A stretch of 64,000 nucleotides of DNA, taken from contig JAJEKV010000083.1 of NCBI GenBank assembly GCA_021234155.1, positions 3,002,241 through 3,066,240 of the forward strand, written 5' to 3'. Source of the DNA: Isoetes taiwanensis. Its lineage: Eukaryota; Streptophyta; Lycopodiopsida; Isoetales; Isoetaceae. This document shows, in pieces, positions 23,258 through 37,249 of the stretch. Position 1 is the stretch's first letter; each line of letters begins with the position of its first letter. The position numbers were made by a program, and so were the translations under genes. A model generated the notes under the pieces. It was given only the letters and a program-made list of their open reading frames with translations. It was not told where the DNA came from and did no database searches.

Positions 23258-24000
23258 GCTTACAAAGGTTAGCCTAAGGCCTTAACCTACATAGTTTTGA
23301 GTAGACTGAAGCTTCAGGCTACTGCTATAGGGCACTAAGGGCCATGTTATTGAAAGGCAAAGGCACCCATCCTCCTACTCCCTGCCCACCGGTTCAAGTG
23401 GTGTATCAGTCCATTTTATCTTTACGTAAAGTCCTGGTTATGAAGAATTAAAAGGCCAAACCACACTCCTTGACATATATCACCTCCACCTTGTACCACA
23501 TTGTACTCCAGGGTGCCTAGCTTTCCAGCATAACTCTAGGGGCAACACCTCTGAAGTCCTACCATTTTATCAGATATATGAAGTCCTACCATTTTATCAG
23601 ATATATAAAGCAGAGAGAAGTTTATGGCTATTGTTGAAGGCCATTCACGTAATCAACATAGAAATCTGTATACACTGGTGTGTATGTCCACCCGGCCAAC
23701 TATAGACCCATTGTTCATTATATATTATTTGAGACAAAATTGCAAGTGTCATTTGCTTTCAAAGGTAGCTTAAGGCCTTACCCTACACAGTTATGAGTAG
23801 ATTGAAGCTTACGGCTACTGCTATGGAGCACTAAGGGCCATGTTAATTGAAAGGCAGAAGCACCAATCCTCCTACCCCCTCTGAAAATTTGGGAACAGCG
23901 CGCCCTTTTGCTTCCAAAGGATATCCTACCATTTTAACCTTCAAATATATGAAACAGAGAGAAGCTTATGGCTATTGCTAAAGGCCATTCACGAAACCAA
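23258..24000. repeat. Duplicated ~250-400-bp segment
   Basis: A block at about 23258-23660 recurs, shortened, at about 23752-24000. Shared landmarks in order are 'aaggccttaacctacata'/'aaggccttaccctacaca', 'gagtaga.tgaagctt', 'ggctactgctat', 'actaagggccatgtta', 'cctaccattttat' and 'atggctattg..aaggccat'. The first copy has an extra internal 24-bp duplication ('gaagtcctaccattttatc'). Confidence 0.75.
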
Positions 24001-24403
24001 CCAAGAAACATGTATATGCCTTTTCCTGAAGGGCCAAGGGTCCATGTATAGCCTGCTACCTTGATAAATTGTTGCTCATTCCTGGAACATTTTGTGAAAC
24101 ATGCAGAATGTATATAAGAATGCCCATTTACTGGACATTGATGGGCATTCCTGTAAACAAGAAACTCACCTTCCTGTTACTGGAGCATGGTCATAGAAGT
24201 GAAGGCAGAAGGGAAAGACAATTAAAGAAACTAGCATCTGCCAGCCTTTAATAAATATAACGCTTGCACTCATATCTATTTTGACACTTTGCTTGTGAGA
24301 TTATCTATGCTATAAAATGTATTTAGAGCCTTTCTACCCATGTGCATTCCTTGGCTGGAATGTCCAGTATTCACATTGATGCTCTAATACATAAGCATAA
24401 ATG

Positions 24404-24510
24404 TAATGAACACAATGTGCACAACAGAAATGTAATGAACACAAATGTGCACAGCAGAAATATAATGAACAGCAGAAATGTAATGAACACAATGTGCACA
24501 ACACATATAA
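24404..24510. repeat. Minisatellite built on 'aatgtaatgaacac'
   Basis: About four to five imperfect units of roughly 27-31 bp share 'aatgtaatgaacacaatgtg' and 'cacaacagaa'. Confidence 0.8.
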
Positions 24511-25066
24511 GAACAGCAGTTTAAGTTTTTATTTAACAATGAGGAACCAAAAAACATGATTGATGATGAGACCAATTGAGTAAAGTAAAGCCCCTCAAAC
24601 CTATATGTGTTAATCATTGTGTTGTCACAAAATATATAATGGCATATCATATTGTCGATTGATTATCAAACAAAAAGGATTTTTTGCCACTGAAGGTTTG
24701 CATCCATACTCTCCCTACAAATCGAGTACACATGATGTTCTTCCCAGGTCTAACGATCATTGTCATCACCTAAAATTACGATCTATAAAATTAGTGATTA
24801 AAATTCAAAATATTCTTGAATGTATTGGCTAAGGACTTTTAGAAAATAGACCTGAGCGTTGTGGAGCTTGAGGGGCAGCCTTGCTTCCAAAATAATTTCC
24901 CATTTTTTCAAACGCCCCGCCATCCGATTGACCCAACCAAAGTTTGTTGCAATTGGAGTTTCGCTCTTTCTACTTCTAAACTCTTAGAAAAATGGTCATC
25001 CATCATTGCAACAAGTTTGTTATTGTTATCTTCCATTGTTTTTGTTAATGAAGTGCTGCCACGAGC

Positions 25067-26504
25067 TCATCTTTTTCCTGACGACCCTACTTCTCCCACT
25101 CCAATATCATGATGACTTCCCTGATTTGCTGAGGTATCGGCAATATATTCTGGATCCACGGCAGGCCTAGAGGACTGAAATGAATCTAGCAGCTTATAGA
25201 TTGTTTCATCTATGACCGGAAGATTATGTACCTTTTTAATCTCATGTTTGGATAATGAAAAATACTCAGGCATACCGATCCTTTTGCTGAAATCATGAAC
25301 TTGTTTGTACTCTCCAATAAGGTTCTCGTATTTCAGCTTGCATCCATCTGCATCCCTATCATCAAAACCTATACCTGCCATCTTTTCAGAAATTTTTTTC
25401 CATCTCAATGCCGCTGATTCCATCCTATCCCTAGCTGAAGACCCCTCTAAAGCTAGCCATTCTTCCTTTTAAACTCAACTAGCATCCCGGGTTTCCCTCA
25501 AGTATCGAGTTCCTTGATCTTTTACGTTTTTGTGAGACATCGGATGGAATTGAGGAATCAGAATCCAAATTGACACATAATTGCTATGCAAACAAGTGAT
25601 CTACTTTAGTATTTTTCGAGTTTACTTTGCTAATTTTTTATCTTGGACCTATGAGCAAAGAAGGGCCAGTATGAAATACCTGTTCATCTCCATCTCCATG
25701 TCCATCTGCAAAGTGGTCATTCAATCCATGTCCTTCTCCGAATTCAGCATGCCCTCCATGTCCAGGAAGATCCCCTCCACGCCCTCCACGTTCCTGCAAG
25801 TAATTATAAGACACATGAGCCACAATTATCATTTAATTAATAACAAAAAAGTAATAATGATTATCAATCCAAGCCTATTCTGTGAACTTCAAAGTTCCAC
25901 TTACCATACATAAGATGTAAAGCATTTCCTATAACACACAATAAAAAATGTATGGATTTAAAAGGATGTATTGAGTATAATGACAAAGGTGCATCTTTAA
26001 TAGATGCAGCAAAGATGTTTCTGTTCACTCCACTGCTGCCTATATGGCTGCATGCAGGAACCAAGCTACCCCATGATGTCATGCGATGTTTGTTCCATTA
26101 TTTAGTTTCCGTATTTTATCGTAATGCCAATCTCCAAACTGTCATACTAGTCATATATCCATAGAAATGAGGGCATTCTCTGCAGAGAAATATACACAAT
26201 CTCATTCACTTCCACATACCCCTCTGTCTCCAAATCCTGCACTGATTGCTTATGAGTTGTTGCAATTCTCAAAGGTGATGTAGATGTGGATGGACTTCCA
26301 ACATCGATAGCAGCATCATCTTTTGTGCCAGGTTCAGCAATTGGGATGTCTGAGAATGGTAAATGCAACCCCTTCCCAATAACATTCTTCTTTTCACCTA
26401 CAACATGAGATTTTGCTATATTCAGAACTTAAGCATAGTGCACGAAACATGAATTGTTTAGTTTACTGCGCAGTTTTACTTCTTCCTTTCTTGATACTAC
26501 CCAT
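25067..26504 (-). CDS. Myb/SANT-like DNA-binding protein (possible Harbinger ORF1)
   Basis: Likely multi-exon. Candidate exons: near 26465-26504 (ATG then GSIKKGRSKTA); about 26200-26398 (acidic, Ser/Thr-rich, ends at a GTATGT donor); 25680-25793 (38 codons, Gly/His/Asp-rich, clean AG and GT ends); and about 25067-25560. The last holds basic QKRKRSR, then a Myb/SANT-like helix set (EWLALEGSSARDRMES, LRWKKISEKM, GCKLKYENLIGEYK) and a Ser/Gly-rich tail to the stop. Proteins of this kind bind transposon ends and carry the Harbinger transposase to the nucleus, and a transposase lies downstream on the same strand. Exon phases between the first two exons do not join cleanly, so the N-terminus is uncertain. 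A host trihelix-like factor is the alternative. Confidence 0.5.
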
Positions 26505-27408
26505 GTCTGCATTGACACAATTGGGTGTCAATAAGAATGTAAACACTTGATTCGTAATCAAGGGGAGATGTAGAGTAGATAGAAGCAAAATCAAGAAAAA
26601 CAATCGATGCAAATCAAAAATGTAACAAATGTTAATTACATGCAAGTAGGTTTTTACTACAAGCAAACTTTCTGCTGATAATGTAACGACAAAATAGAAG
26701 TACATAAGTGTACATAGCTAACACAATGTAAAGGAAAACCAAATACTAAATTCAAATGTATTTCAGAACAAAATATTTTATCAATACACCCTATCAAATA
26801 CATCATTCAAAGATTGAATGTAAAGGAAAGTCAAATACCAAATTCATATGCATTTCTGATCACATGCATGTAAATGCAAAGTACAATATCAATGCAATAC
26901 ACCCTATTAATACACCCAGTAAAAGGAATTCCAAAAAAAACACTTCATAGTACAATCAATGCAATACACCCTATTAATACACCCCTCAGAAAGGAATTCC
27001 GAAAAAGCACTTCATGGCACATGTAAATGTAAAGTACAGAAGCAAATACATTTCCTCTTTACAGTAAAGACAAAACCACGCCAAATCAAATGTTAATACA
27101 GTTATGTACATGATGGAAACTAACTACATCTAAGTACACTCAAACTAATTATGTAATCAAAATAGAAATAGATGTACCTTCTAAGGGATTCCTAAAGCGA
27201 TCGCGGTCCTCTGACCATGAACAATCATGTACACATGTATTCGCTGTTGAAACCCCAATACAAGACAAAATAGACAATATGTATGACCACAAAGTGGAGA
27301 TATTACCATGGTCGAAGTCAAGGCAATCATTGTACTTTGCCAAGTATTGCTTATATGTGAGAATGAAGCGCCCGTCTTGTTTAGCGAGTATGGGAGCTGG
27401 CTGCAGCT
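26505..27408. other. AT-rich spacer, no gene seen
   Basis: Only short open frames. It contains repeated phrases such as 'atacaccctattaatacacc' (near 26893 and 26960) and 'aaggaattccgaaaaa..cacttcat', suggesting local duplication. Confidence 0.55.
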
Positions 27409-28650
27409 CTATCGGTCTGATCTTTCCAAATGCTCGACCATCTCCTTTATTCTATTCTCACAGTTGGAATTAACTTCCAAATCCTTGCTGATTTTTTCAA
27501 TGGCAGCTTCTAATTCTTGCAAATCAGCCTTTAAACAATCAATGGGAATCATTAGAGCATCTAAGTCAGCAATATAAGGGTGAAAGCATGTTAGGGTGTA
27601 CCATCTAAAGTTCTTTTTAGGGAGTGTAAAACTACCCAGAAAAGTACCCAGCACTGGGTACTGGGAACTTGCATAAATGTCTCAATAAACAATAAGTTTG
27701 AGAGTTGATTCATTCATTTTAATCTCTAATAGTTTTGTGATCCTCTAATACTATAGATTAACATGTTATTGATCTTCAATTCAAAATTTTTGTATTGATT
27801 TTAATGGAAAGAAAAAACAGAAAGTACCAGTTTTAAAAGTACCCACTGTAGGTACTTTTGAGGGTTCCAAAAGTGGTACACCGTAGCATGCTTTCGCCCA
27901 TAACTTGATTTCTCCTCCTCTAAATGGAATGCCAAAGCCATTTGCACATCAGTTGGCTTCCCGCTTGCTTTTAAACCTGCCATAATGCTGAACTGCTCAC
28001 ATATTTTTGCATCTTTACTCTGCACAAGTCTTGTCAAGAAGCTCTTATCACTCTCATGCTTCAACAGTTCAATTTCCATTGTTTTCCTTTTCTCTTTTAA
28101 AGTCTGTATTTCATCAAGCATGGAGGCAGAATCTAATGCTCTTGTCTCCCTCCACCTTTTCATCATTTCCAACTGCTGCCCCAATTCTACCTGAGGCATA
28201 CATTTAATAGTTTGTAACATTGGAAGACTTTCTCAGTAGCTAATTGCTGTCCCGTCGATTCTTTTGAGAGCCTTTTGAATGAAGACTTGCACTTGCTTTC
28301 ACCTCATCCCAATCAATGCTTACTCCTTTGTAATGAAGTGCATATGCTTGGGCAAAATACAATGGAATGTGATGATTTGCAATGTCCTTCCTACAAAAAA
28401 CGTGCTCATACACAGAAAAAAAATCTGCCATCCAACCAGGCTTAATCCTGCACTCTTGATAACCCCTAACAGCAGGGGCTTCAGAACCCCAAACATCCTG
28501 CACTATTTGCACTAGCCCTGGAAACATGCTATCAAAATTGTTGCTCCTAAGCTGCCTGATGCTTACCTTGTCAAACTCGGGCGGCAAGACCTCCCGATCA
28601 AGAAGACCCACTCTTGAGTTTTTATTTGGCTAATTCTAGTGGGAGACCTT
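27409..28650 (-). pseudogene. Unrecognised coiled-coil gene, broken by a MITE
   Basis: Not a family I recognise. The upstream part (about 28240-28650) has a compact domain rich in W, Y and F (PGWMADFFSVYEHVF, HHIPLYFAQAYALHYKG). The downstream part (27801-28200) is a long coiled coil (ALDSASMLDEIQTLKEKRK) that continues after the inserted MITE as YIADLDALMIPI and ends at TAG 27409-27411. Two more frame changes, near 28240 and near 28620, prevent a single reading. Removing the MITE and one copy of its ATAA duplication puts the two coiled-coil halves back in frame, which shows the sequence was coding before insertion. It may be a host gene or an accessory transposon ORF. Confidence 0.45.
27578..27899. 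mobile_element. 322-bp MITE inserted in an exon
   Basis: The ends are inverted: GGGTGAAAGCATGTTAGGGT at the left, and the complement of GGGCGAAAGCATGCTACGGT at the right, followed on both sides by GTACCA. ATAA flanks it at 27574-27577 and 27900-27903. No coding capacity. The interior has a second inverted pair ('agtacccagcactgggtact'). Confidence 0.8.
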
Positions 28651-28760
28651 GGCATGGGCTTTACTGAGGTTTGTTCGCGAGGAGATTTCCTTGAGATGTC
28701 TTTGTTCCAAGCTGCTTCGTCATGATCTCTTCCCTGGTGCTTCAGCTCTCTGAAAATGCA

Positions 28761-28913
28761 AGCTTTTGGCTATGGAGGTCCTGATCTTGGCTATGGAGGT
28801 TCGAATATGGATGTCAAGCTTTCGGCTATGGAGGTTCGAATATGGATGTCAAGCTTTTAGCCTATGGAGGTTCAATATGGATGTCAAGCTTTTAACTATG
28901 GAGGTTCGAGCGG
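28761..28913. repeat. Minisatellite, ~36-bp unit, four to five copies
   Basis: Units carry 'ggctatggaggttcgaatat' and 'ggatgtcaagctttt' with small changes. It lies directly upstream of the broken coiled-coil gene. Confidence 0.85.
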
Positions 28914-30539
28914 GAGGAAGGTTGAACAGAGCCGAGGAGAGTTCAAAATTATTTGCCCATTAATGATTCATTCCAAGAATAATAATTTCTGGGGGGGAGG
29001 GATTTCCTTACATTTTGAATTTGTAAATGTAAAATACGGGCACTTTTTTTGCCCACCCTTTCATGCTTCTACCCAGTTACTTGAATAAAGGCATATGACA
29101 AGTGGGCATGAAACAGGGCATGCATGCTATTTGATCACAGCATTAAATAGAATCTGACTAAGTGCAAGAATGTTTCAAGTTAAACTGACGTATTATTCCC
29201 TAAAATATTATTGTTAACCTATAGGGTTATGTAATAGCAATGTAATATATGTTGCCTTGATTAGATGCACTATGTGGTTGATTAAGCAGAGGAACATGCC
29301 TATCTGCTAATTATGCTTACTCCAGAGGTCCAAAGTAACGTTGCTTATGCTGGTTTATGAGTTGTCACAAGGATAAATTCTCGAAAATAATACTGCTGCT
29401 ACTGCATAGGGTTTTGCAATAGCGATATTCGCACAATATGCTCTTTAAGTTACTATTCTGGCAGAGTTAGCATAGCTAGAGGTTTGTTTAGCATGCATGT
29501 GTAAAGTAGAGGATGCTGGCTGGTTATTTAACTAGGGCGAGCTCCTTGGTATTTTTTAGCGATAATTTCAATTGCATGAATGCTCGCTCTATTGTGGTTT
29601 GGATTGCAAATGAGGTGAAGGGCGTTAAGCTCAAGAAACCTATAGCATACCTGCTAGTAGCTTAGGCTCTTACCCTGATTAAGGCTAACTGTCCTTTGGT
29701 TCTACTGCAGGTAACCAGGTTTCTTGCTCCTTGGTTTGTTTTCCCATTTATTCAAGTTGGAAAGCTATAAGACATGATGACATTGAAGATACATTTAGGC
29801 ATTGAAGATATGAAGATATCAAGTCTGGCGAGAGTTCTATGGGATTGATCCCAAAATTTATGTAATCTTAAGGTGTTCGAAAGTCAATTCTGAACGTTCG
29901 TGAAGGTAAACATGATGTATGGACCAAAGTTTTAATATGATTGACAAAACGAAATTGTTATTGGACGAAAATGTTATTAGCTATAGATTCTGGTAAATTC
30001 TTGTGATTTAATAAATGTTAACCATTCTTAGGGCTTAAGTCAAATTTACACATGTTTTGGCTTAAGGCTGCAAATTGGCCTGAAGTGGTCTTTGCAAAAG
30101 TCCATGAAAGGTAAAAGTCTGTTTAAACATATTTAAAAGATATATTTTTTTTTATTTTATTTTATTTTATGGTCAACGGTCAAAATCGGCGGACTTGGGG
30201 ATTTTTGAGTTTAAAATCGAAAAAGAAAACCGTTTTTCCCTAAGTGCACCGGTTTTGAGTTTTCTCTCCTGTTTTCACCATTTTTGGTCGGCCAAAGGGT
30301 GTTCTAAGCTAATTAGGGTGTTCCGGACGCAATGGAACAAAAATCGCCGCAACCGAAGCTTCCTAGAGAAAGTTATGGTCCATCTAAACTTGGGTCCTCC
30401 AAATACCCCTTTTCCCTCCAAAGTCGCCCCTAACTTCCTAAATCTCAACAATTTCTTACATCAACCTAGCACAAGACTAAATCACCGAAAATTTAGGCAA
30501 AATCCAACTAGCTTAACTTCCACTTAACTACCGAACTAA
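28914..30539. other. Non-coding stretch, no gene seen
   Basis: AT-rich sequence without recognisable exons. The open frame at 30195-30527 (plus) is composed like untranslated plant DNA and has no motif. Confidence 0.5.
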
Positions 30540-31560
30540 TCTGTTAGAGATTTGCTGTGCTATGATTCCCACCAACCGAATCATGGCTCATACCACTGCG
30601 GACGCCCCCCAATATATATATCTTGGCCCGGAGGTATACATATAGGGACTTCCCCCTCCCATGGCAATCAGCTCACCATGAGCAGGGCCCTCCGTCTAAC
30701 TCGGACCATCCGTAGAGAGATGCCCGGGTGAAGGACACGGAGGTGTCATTCGGCCCACGCCTTCAATGGGACTCCTAAGTTGCGGAAGCATGAATACATG
30801 TTAGCACACAGCATAAATCATATATAAATAACCACCACGAAGGGTGGCACATCCATCCAAGTACTAACGGCAAAGAATATGCATCTAATCCTAAGGAAAA
30901 CACCCCAAACCCATGGTTCTACCCCGGCTCAGACTCCAGTGAGGATCGACTGAAGCTAAGTCTCAAGAGATCAGCAGACCGAATCTTGGCATGGCGTTGG
31001 TATCGGCATAGAACATCTGGGCTAGGGTTGTCCACTCCATCCGCCCCTCACACCCACACTTTGCAGATGAGTCGAATCATGCTATGGCATCACTATAGCC
31101 TTTCGGAGACGCAGACTCAAGGTATCACCCTTCGAGCCTACTCCAGGGTTCATGAAGTCCTGGTCCGATGAGGCAGGTCAGGGAAGTGTCCCCTTCCAGG
31201 ATCACAGCGGTTCCATGGGTGAGCTAGAGAATACGTGCGCATCGGCCCCTCGCATCCGTGCAGACCTACTCCCCTAACTTTATCTTCAAAGTGCAGGATG
31301 CCCCATACGGGTCACACCTCTGCACCCAGGGAGTGTCAGACCCATACCCGGCCCTCTACGTGACCGGCTATCAGGCCTAGCCCACTGTAGGAGTCCCACG
31401 AGCCTTTTATGCTCGTGCAAGACCCCACCTCCACTTCACCACTGCGTCCCTTCTCTGGTGCTGAGCAATTCCATAGCATCCACGGCTCGGTGGTCTCTTG
31501 TGCACAGGCCGCATTTTTTGGGTTTTAAGGGTTCTATCTAGGAACATCTCTACTTCTAGA
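30540..31560. other. GC-rich island without ORFs, possible LTR or UTR of an element
   Basis: Base composition changes sharply: this kilobase is clearly richer in G and C than both flanks, but every frame is closed often. A 7-bp hairpin (CACGAGC...GCTCGTG, around 31397-31418) lies inside. Such blocks are often LTRs or untranslated parts of retrotransposons. No second copy is in the window to prove it. Confidence 0.35.
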
Positions 31561-32110
31561 GGGCCTTTAGGTCTCTACCCCCCTAACACAGGAGGAACAT
31601 AAAGAAAGCTATCCCTATGCATCCATCCATCCATAGCTTTGAATAGAACATAAAATAGAGATTAACCATACATCTATTCATACAAGGGTTAACCCTAGCT
31701 ACCTTCTGAGCATACAAGGGTCAGTCCTATGACTATCTAGGAATTTAAGCTATCTACGTACTAACCGGGATCATAGCTAGGTCCACTATCGCTCGGGTGC
31801 TCCATCCTCCCGGCTGGAACATGGTGGAACAACAGCTCTTCCTCCACCAACCTCCCCCAATTCGAATTGGGGCAAATGGGGGTACAAAACCCCAATTTGG
31901 GTCCCAAGTTATTAACTCTCCTTGCCCAATCGATTTGGGCCAGGTGGCAGCTCCGGGTTGGCTAATATTAACTAATTTGATATTTTAGCCCTTTTAATAT
32001 TAGGTTAAGCCCTAAATTCGAATTAGGGTTTTAGGTTAGGCTCCACTTTAATAATGAATTATTAACATAGCTAACCATAGCTTATGAATAATTAGTGTGC
32101 CATTAATTAT
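31561..32110. other. Spacer, no gene seen
   Basis: Contains a short 'catc' tract near 31620 and 'ccctaaattcgaattaggg', but no coding region. Confidence 0.5.
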
Positions 32111-33432
32111 TCATAATGACGTCATGTATTTATACTCAAAGAGGCGATAAAATATATGGAACGTCACATTATCCACAAAGTGTGCTGCTGCAATAAAATA
32201 GTCCACCACATTTTTTCCTCTACATGTACACTTAGAGCTTTCTGGAAAATTTCTAGTGCCATTATACAATACTAAATTCAGGCCACTGCACATGTTCAAC
32301 AGAGCGGTACCCATGGGTGTAGGCCACGGATCCATATCCATTGACACACGATTCCATCCAATATCACACATTTCGTCTAACTGCTCCATCCACACTGGGT
32401 CCCCAGGTGCACTTGCTATTGCTGCCTGTTTTTTGCTGTTCTACCATTAAAATCTCCCATAAGCACCACTTCCCCCCTGGACAAAAAACCAGTTATGTCT
32501 TGCTCAAGTATTTGAAAAGGATCCTCCATGTCCAAGTTGTACATACTATAAGTCTGTTGTTTTAAAGGCGGGAAATAGCACCCTGCAATCATTAGGGTTT
32601 TTTTGAGATTAAAAAAGGGCCTTCAAAACATGCCAACTAAGCCAAATGAAGATAAATAAAATCTCCCGATCAGAAATCCTGACGGTCCAGTCAGCAAAAC
32701 TGTTATAACTAACTCACTGGATCACATTTTCTAGCATAACTATTGATAGAAAAGTCCAAATGAGCTCTCGTTTAGTGCAATAGATAGATCTCATTGAGAT
32801 CTTTCCAATCTTAGGTGCTTTGCACATATTTCAACCACTTATGATTGTCAAAACTCCAAAAAATATGATTTTTACCATTTTTTACTATCTTACGGAGCTA
32901 AAAGATATGCAAACCACCCAAGGTTGCAAAGATCTCAATGAGATCTATCTATTGCACCAAACAAGAGCTCATTTGGACTTTTCTATCGACACTTATGCTA
33001 GAAAATGTGATCCAGTGAGTTAGTTATAACTGTTTTGCTGACTGGATTACCAGTTCTGTTTTCTGATTGGTAGTTCATATAGCTTAGTCAGCAGTTCTTA
33101 GAAGGCCCTTTTATGATCTCAAAAAATCCCTAATAGAACATCTTACGGTTCTTTTCCCCCAGCTCCACCCATATATATTGTTTTGAGTCCTTAACTATGC
33201 TCACCGCATGTTTTAATTCCCTTCGGATATAACAGGCAACCCCTCCATATCCTCTTCTCCTCCACCCCTTCCTATTCCATACTGAGTGTAACAAACAGAA
33301 ACCTGGAATGTCTGGCAAACCAAATTCCTCATGTTCCCATGTCTCTAGAAAAAAGACCAAGTCTACTGATGCTAGAACATCATCCATTGAGTGCACTTTT
33401 TCCGCGCTCAACTGGCTTATGTTCCATGCCAT
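32111..33432 (-). pseudogene. LINE ORF2 fragment: APE-type endonuclease
   Basis: Begins MAWNISQLSAEKV 22 bases after the ORF1 stop. Motifs of the exonuclease-endonuclease-phosphatase fold follow in order: VFFLETWE (metal-binding Glu), GYGGVACYIR, then, beyond the inserted foldback element, IAGCYFPP and VLMGDFNG (catalytic Asp/Asn, about 32450), and VVDYFIAA near the end. The role is to nick target DNA for primed reverse transcription. It is broken by the insertion, by at least one frame change near 32420, and by loss of everything downstream. Confidence 0.7.
32595..33130. mobile_element. Foldback (long inverted-repeat) element inside the LINE
   Basis: Arms of roughly 200 bp at about 32595-32830 and 32900-33130 are inverted copies. 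Shared words include 'gagatc/gagatt', 'gggccttc', 'gtcagcaaaac', 'ataactaactcactggatca' and 'aaaagtccaaatgagctc'. The ends read TTAGGG and CCCTAA, with TA on each side as a possible target duplication. There is no ORF, so it is non-autonomous. Confidence 0.78.
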
Positions 33433-33453
33433 AATCCTAATGGTCTCTATTCC

Positions 33454-36179
<2,726 letters not shown>

Positions 36180-36180
<1 letters not shown>

Positions 36181-36452
36181 TTTACTCACTTAGTCAAAGG
36201 GATGGACCAAGGTTTGATCGAGGCTAAAAGTTTAAGCCAAGTCCATTATGTTTATCTTTCGTGTCAAGCCAAACTATAGTTGACAAATGGTTGATTGGAA
36301 CTTACTTGGGAATTTGACCATAAGTCGGTCGAGAAGCTGATATGGATTTTGATCGCATATTGACCAATAGTTTAACCAAAGACTTGAACGAGTTTTGCCT
36401 AGGGGTTCACTAAATAGTTGACCAATGGTTTCACTAGGCTTTGACCAAGTGT
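36180..36452. repeat. Cluster of TTGACC motifs in degenerate repeats
   Basis: At least five TTGAC cores lie within about 270 bp (near 36271, 36312, 36358, 36418 and 36440), embedded in a loose ~30-50-bp repeat of the form 'ttgaccaatagttt'. TTGAC is the WRKY W-box core. The cluster lies just before the presumed LTR of the old Ty3 element. Confidence 0.5.
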
Positions 36453-37249
36453 TCTAAATTCACCCACCTATATCAACACAGCCTGGAGTGTGTTGATATA
36501 TATAGCCAACTTCATGGGGGATATCACAGGCGAGGGGAATTTGGCAAAGGAAAAACCAAGCAGGATATATCAGATCAAGGTTTTCACCTCGTATATATCT
36601 TGATGTACCCTCTACACGTCATGCCCTTTGTTAGTCCCATGCCACCAGGCACTGGACTATTTCTGAGCACAACACGGGCCACTACACAAGAGCTCAAAGG
36701 CAAGGGCCAAAGTCAAGCAGGAGCGTCAGGTAGCAGACTCACGCCCCCGCAAAAACCCACACAGAAACCCACACCCCCATCAAAGAAGAGGATAAGGCAA
36801 GACAAGTGACTGCCTCTAGGGAGTGCGGCCTCAACTTAGCAGGATTCGTGGCACTAATGACGGCACATAAGAGATTCCCTCAAATCAAGCATATGATCTA
36901 GGAGTTGGTAACCAGATCACGAAGGCTCTGCCATATGTCTATTTTAAGCTCAAGACCGTTGTACTATATAGATATCAGTAGAGTTAGGCCTCAAGTTTTA
37001 GATGAGACTTAGTATCGTCTTGTTTTAGTCTTTTGTCTCAGCGTCTCGCGAGACCTCATGTACCCTTTTTGATATTCAAAGGATTCTCATCTTGGCAGAT
37101 AGTTCCTTTGCTTTTTTGTTTTGCTCTTTCTGTTCTTATCTCCGTTGCAAAATCCCGCGTGACACCCTATACTAAGGATTTGTCCGTTTGATCCAAGGGT
37201 CCTCACAGAGGGTTGTCTTGCAGACAATCCCGAACCTAGACCCTAAACA
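36453..37249 (+). other. Probable 5' LTR region of the older Ty3 element
   Basis: Non-coding stretch ending '..cctaaaca' at 37249. It is followed one base later by TGGTGC at 37251, which could be a tRNA primer-binding site, and then by Gag-like coding sequence. The 5' limit is not defined because no partner LTR is visible. Confidence 0.35.

Noticed and set aside
30195-30527. 110-codon plus-strand frame
   Set aside because: No motif, no splice context, and composition like the surrounding untranslated sequence.
36441-36809. 122-codon frame considered as a Gag start
   Set aside because: It lies upstream of the presumed LTR end and primer-binding site at 37249-37251 and has no Gag motif; its Pro/Lys end looks like chance composition.
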